The translations under genes were made by a program, and so were the position numbers. Below, in pieces: positions 5,478-7,360 of a stretch of DNA of 7,360 nt; position 1 is the first letter of the stretch; each line of letters begins with the position of its first letter. The stretch comes from Chitinophagaceae bacterium (GTDB taxonomy: Bacteria; Bacteroidota; Bacteroidia; Chitinophagales; Chitinophagaceae): positions 1 through 7,360 of the forward strand of contig JANXWM010000334.1 in assembly GCA_025351145.1 (NCBI GenBank), written 5' to 3'. The notes beneath the pieces are model-generated. The model was not told the origin of the DNA. It saw only the letters and a program-made list of their open reading frames with translations, and searched no databases.

Positions 5478-7172
5478 TTAGTCGAAATATGGAAGCCTCC
5501 ACGATGAACTGGCGTAGTCAGCAAGTCTGGTTTGTCTGTTATCTAATGTATTTGGCGTCCAGTCTGATGCAACAATTTGCTTACTTATCTCGTATTGGCT
5601 CGTATGATAAATTGCTTTTTTTGCATCAAAATTTTTATTCCCACAATTCCTGTTTTTGTCATCTTCTAATAGGGTATAGTTGCCAAGCCTGTAAACTAAA
5701 GACTCCTGAATAGAAAACGGGAAATTAGCTACCCACTCATCTCCGGCATTTTCAGGCAAGATATGCTCAATTGTTGCAGGGCTATCTTCATAATCAGTAT
5801 CTGTTTGTGCCAAATGATTTTCAATCTCAAATAAAATATAACGCACTAATTTTTTATTTCTCTTTGTACTAAGTGCTGTTGTTGAAAAGTCATTTTTAAA
5901 ATCCTTATCACTTGTATACAATGCTTTTACTTCATTAGCTATTGAAGATGCTGTAATTAATTCTTTGTTACTGATCTTAATAGCAGCCTTATTATAAACA
6001 TCTTCTTTCAGATTTGTATGCAGGCCGCCTATAATTGTGTAGCGAAAAGTAATTACACTAACTATCCTTAAAACTTTAGTGAATTCTTCAGTTGCTAAAT
6101 TATTATATGAAGCCAACAAAAGCGGCAACGCCTGCTTTTCTTTAAATAGTTCTATTTCTTTAATTCTTTTTTTCTGATCTTTTTGTCCAATCCAGAATGG
6201 ATCTGACGAATTCGATAATGCGTTATATAACTGTGCGTTTTTCTCTAATTCGTCTAAAAGGTCAATAACCTGAGGGGATGTTTTTACAACATCTTTCATT
6301 GCTCTAAACAAATATTCCTGTCTTATAAGTTTATTTTTTGAAATCCAATAGTGGCGAAGAAATGTTGGAAAGTTATCTAATCCAACTGTGTCAACTATTT
6401 TTCTCCATTTTTCTTTAACGTGTTCAAGGTCTACAGTTGTTGATAAAGAAAATAAATAATTTTTAAGCAAATCTGTTACTGTTAAGCTAACGCCTCTTGA
6501 GTTTAATGTTTCAAAAACTGTATACGCACTAAGCTCGTCCTCAACAACGATTTGAATGAACATCATCTTCTCGGCGACCTGCTTGTTTAAGAAATTTGCC
6601 AATTCTTCACCATGTTCATTGTTTTGGAAATAAGAAACTATTTTTCCTAAAAAGAAATTATATGCCTGCCATAATAATTTGTCAGAATCTCTAAGTGTTT
6701 TTTCATTTAAGGGTTGCCTGAAGACCATTAAATGAGTTTGAAAGAAGCTATTATTATTTTCATTCAATTCAAGTTTTGCTGAATATGTCAAAGAGCCTGG
6801 GTCTTTATCACCTAAAAATTTTTTTGTGAGTAATAAAACCCTTTCTTGGTTATTTTCCTTGTCAATGTTTTTATCAATAAGATTTTGAATGGTTTTAATT
6901 GTAGCCAATACAATCAAAGTAAGAGTGGAAAGCCTTTGTTGTCCATCTATAACGGTATATCTTTTATCTCCTTTATTCTGCAAAACAATAGAACCCATAT
7001 AATGTATACTATCACCGTTAAGTATTGTTAATATGTCTGCCCATAAATCTTCCCAATGGTCTTGCTTCCATGAATAGTCTCTTTGATAGGAAGGTACTTT
7101 ATATACTTTCCCATTTCCTATTATGTCGCTAAGGCTTACCGTACTCGTGTCAAGTAAATTATTAACTGCCAT
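5478..7172 (-). CDS. DUF262-DUF1524 fusion protein, GmrSD-type (type IV restriction-like) nuclease
   Basis: The product has 564 residues from the ATG at 7172; a TTG at 7181 would add three. In the 567-residue numbering, the N-terminal DUF262 domain shows VPSYQRDYSW (29-38), IDGQQRLSTL (78-87, the ParB-like nucleotide-binding signature) and FETLNSRGVSLT (223-234). The C-terminal DUF1524 His-Me-finger nuclease domain shows IEHILPE (471-477, with H473) and LGNYTLL (499-505), then N510, N515 and K521. Both halves and their key residues appear intact. Known relatives (GmrSD, BrxU, SspE) use NTP hydrolysis through DUF262 and cut modified or phage DNA with DUF1524; the exact DNA modification recognised here cannot be read from the sequence. 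The gene is not beside a recognisable modification gene, which fits a stand-alone type IV system. An insertion sequence lies just upstream in the same orientation. Confidence 0.9.
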   Translation of the reverse strand: MAVNNLLDTSTVSLSDIIGNGKVYKVPSYQRDYSWKQDHWEDLWADILTILNGDSIHYMGSIVLQNKGDKRYTVIDGQQRLSTLTLIVLATIKTIQNLIDKNIDKENNQERVLLLTKKFLGDKDPGSLTYSAKLELNENNNSFFQTHLMVFRQPLNEKTLRDSDKLLWQAYNFFLGKIVSYFQNNEHGEELANFLNKQVAEKMMFIQIVVEDELSAYTVFETLNSRGVSLTVTDLLKNYLFSLSTTVDLEHVKEKWRKIVDTVGLDNFPTFLRHYWISKNKLIRQEYLFRAMKDVVKTSPQVIDLLDELEKNAQLYNALSNSSDPFWIGQKDQKKRIKEIELFKEKQALPLLLASYNNLATEEFTKVLRIVSVITFRYTIIGGLHTNLKEDVYNKAAIKISNKELITASSIANEVKALYTSDKDFKNDFSTTALSTKRNKKLVRYILFEIENHLAQTDTDYEDSPATIEHILPENAGDEWVANFPFSIQESLVYRLGNYTLLEDDKNRNCGNKNFDAKKAIYHTSQYEISKQIVASDWTPNTLDNRQTRLADYASSSWRLPYFD

Positions 7173-7180
7173 ATATGGCA
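7167..7180. promoter_or_regulatory. Perfect 14-base palindrome across the DUF262 gene start
   Basis: TGCCATATATGGCA reads the same on both strands and contains the start ATG (7172-7170 on the minus strand). It could be an operator for a dimeric repressor, or a five-pair hairpin (TGCCA/TGGCA with a TATA loop) in the mRNA that limits access to the start codon. The palindrome is certain; its role is inferred. Confidence 0.4.
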
Positions 7181-7186
7181 AAGATA
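7179..7186 (-). promoter_or_regulatory. Candidate -7 box directly before the DUF262 start
   Basis: On the minus strand this reads TATCTTTG, a match to TAnnTTTG. The ATG begins only 6 bases after it, so a transcript from this box would be leaderless or nearly so, which would exclude the TTG start. No -33 TTG is visible 17-23 bases upstream, so the match may be fortuitous. Confidence 0.25.
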
Positions 7187-7243
7187 GTTTTTTATTTATT
7201 CAGGATTTGGCGCCTATCTTAGGCTAATTAATACTTTGAGGTG

Positions 7244-7360
7244 CTAAGAGTAGTAATGAGCTAACCTGTAAAGAAAGAAGTCTTTATCTCTTACGCCATA
7301 ATTAGCTGTAATGAAGCGTTGTATCTTACTGTTCATTGCTTCTGCTTTTGCATTTGTTTT
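7244..7360 (-). mobile_element. 3' end of an insertion-sequence transposase (ISL3/ISAon1-like), partial
   Basis: The last 38 codons and TAG stop (7246-7244) of a minus-strand gene are visible, open to the window edge. The sequence TNAKAEAMNSKIQRF, then YGVRDKDFFLYRLAHYYS, matches the C-terminus of ISL3-like DDE transposases common in Bacteroidota. In these, N-A-x-x-E carries the final catalytic Glu (here E7 of the visible part), and the protein ends G-V-R-x-x-x-F-F-x-x-R-L. The rest of the gene and the far end of the element lie beyond base 7360. The near end should fall between 7182 and 7243, but no terminal inverted repeat can be identified without the other end. A short inverted repeat GCCTA/TAGGC lies at 7212-7224. 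The family assignment is by recalled motif. Confidence 0.75.

Overview
This window looks like chromosomal DNA from a member of the Bacteroidota, possibly Chitinophagaceae or a relative. The DNA is AT-rich, and the genes lack clear Shine-Dalgarno sites. A LytS/LytTR-type two-component pair, a DUF1801 protein, Bacteroidota-style TAnnTTTG promoter boxes and an ISL3/ISAon1-like transposase end all fit this. The taxon is inferred from family resemblance only.

Layout, left to right. On the minus strand, positions 1-1419 hold a sensor histidine kinase and its LytTR-type response regulator, which runs off the left edge; the two reading frames overlap by 8 bases. A 285-base divergent intergenic region separates them from an AraC-family regulator (1705-2520, plus), then a small membrane protein (2666-2890) and a thioredoxin-reductase-like flavoprotein (2895-3803). 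The AraC gene is cut short by a stop codon inside its second helix-turn-helix, although the frame continues to 2568. The flavoprotein gene carries one in-frame TAG. Next come a gene-free stretch holding a MITE-like repeat (3804-4144), a short SDR-fold protein without the usual Tyr/Lys catalytic pair (4145-4741) and a convergent DUF1801 gene (4821-5219, minus). A second copy of the repeat lies at 5370-5402. A fused DUF262-DUF1524 gene of the GmrSD type (5478-7172, minus) follows. The window ends in the 3' end of an insertion-sequence transposase (7244-7360, minus).

How the parts may work together. The AraC gene, the divergent kinase operon and the membrane-protein/flavoprotein operon share TTTGCATAA-like boxes in their upstream regions. 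I infer a small signalling and redox regulon, possibly run by the AraC protein. Two of its genes carry in-frame stops, so the regulon may be decaying, or the assembly may contain errors. In both genes the stop fits a single A-to-T change at the edge of a T run. The right-hand part is an accessory region: a probable modified-DNA-dependent restriction enzyme directly downstream of an insertion sequence, with short dispersed repeats nearby. I see no RNA gene, CRISPR array or complete mobile element. No wholly new system can be claimed; the best leads are the shared operator boxes, the paired stops, the repeat family and the palindrome across the start of the restriction gene.
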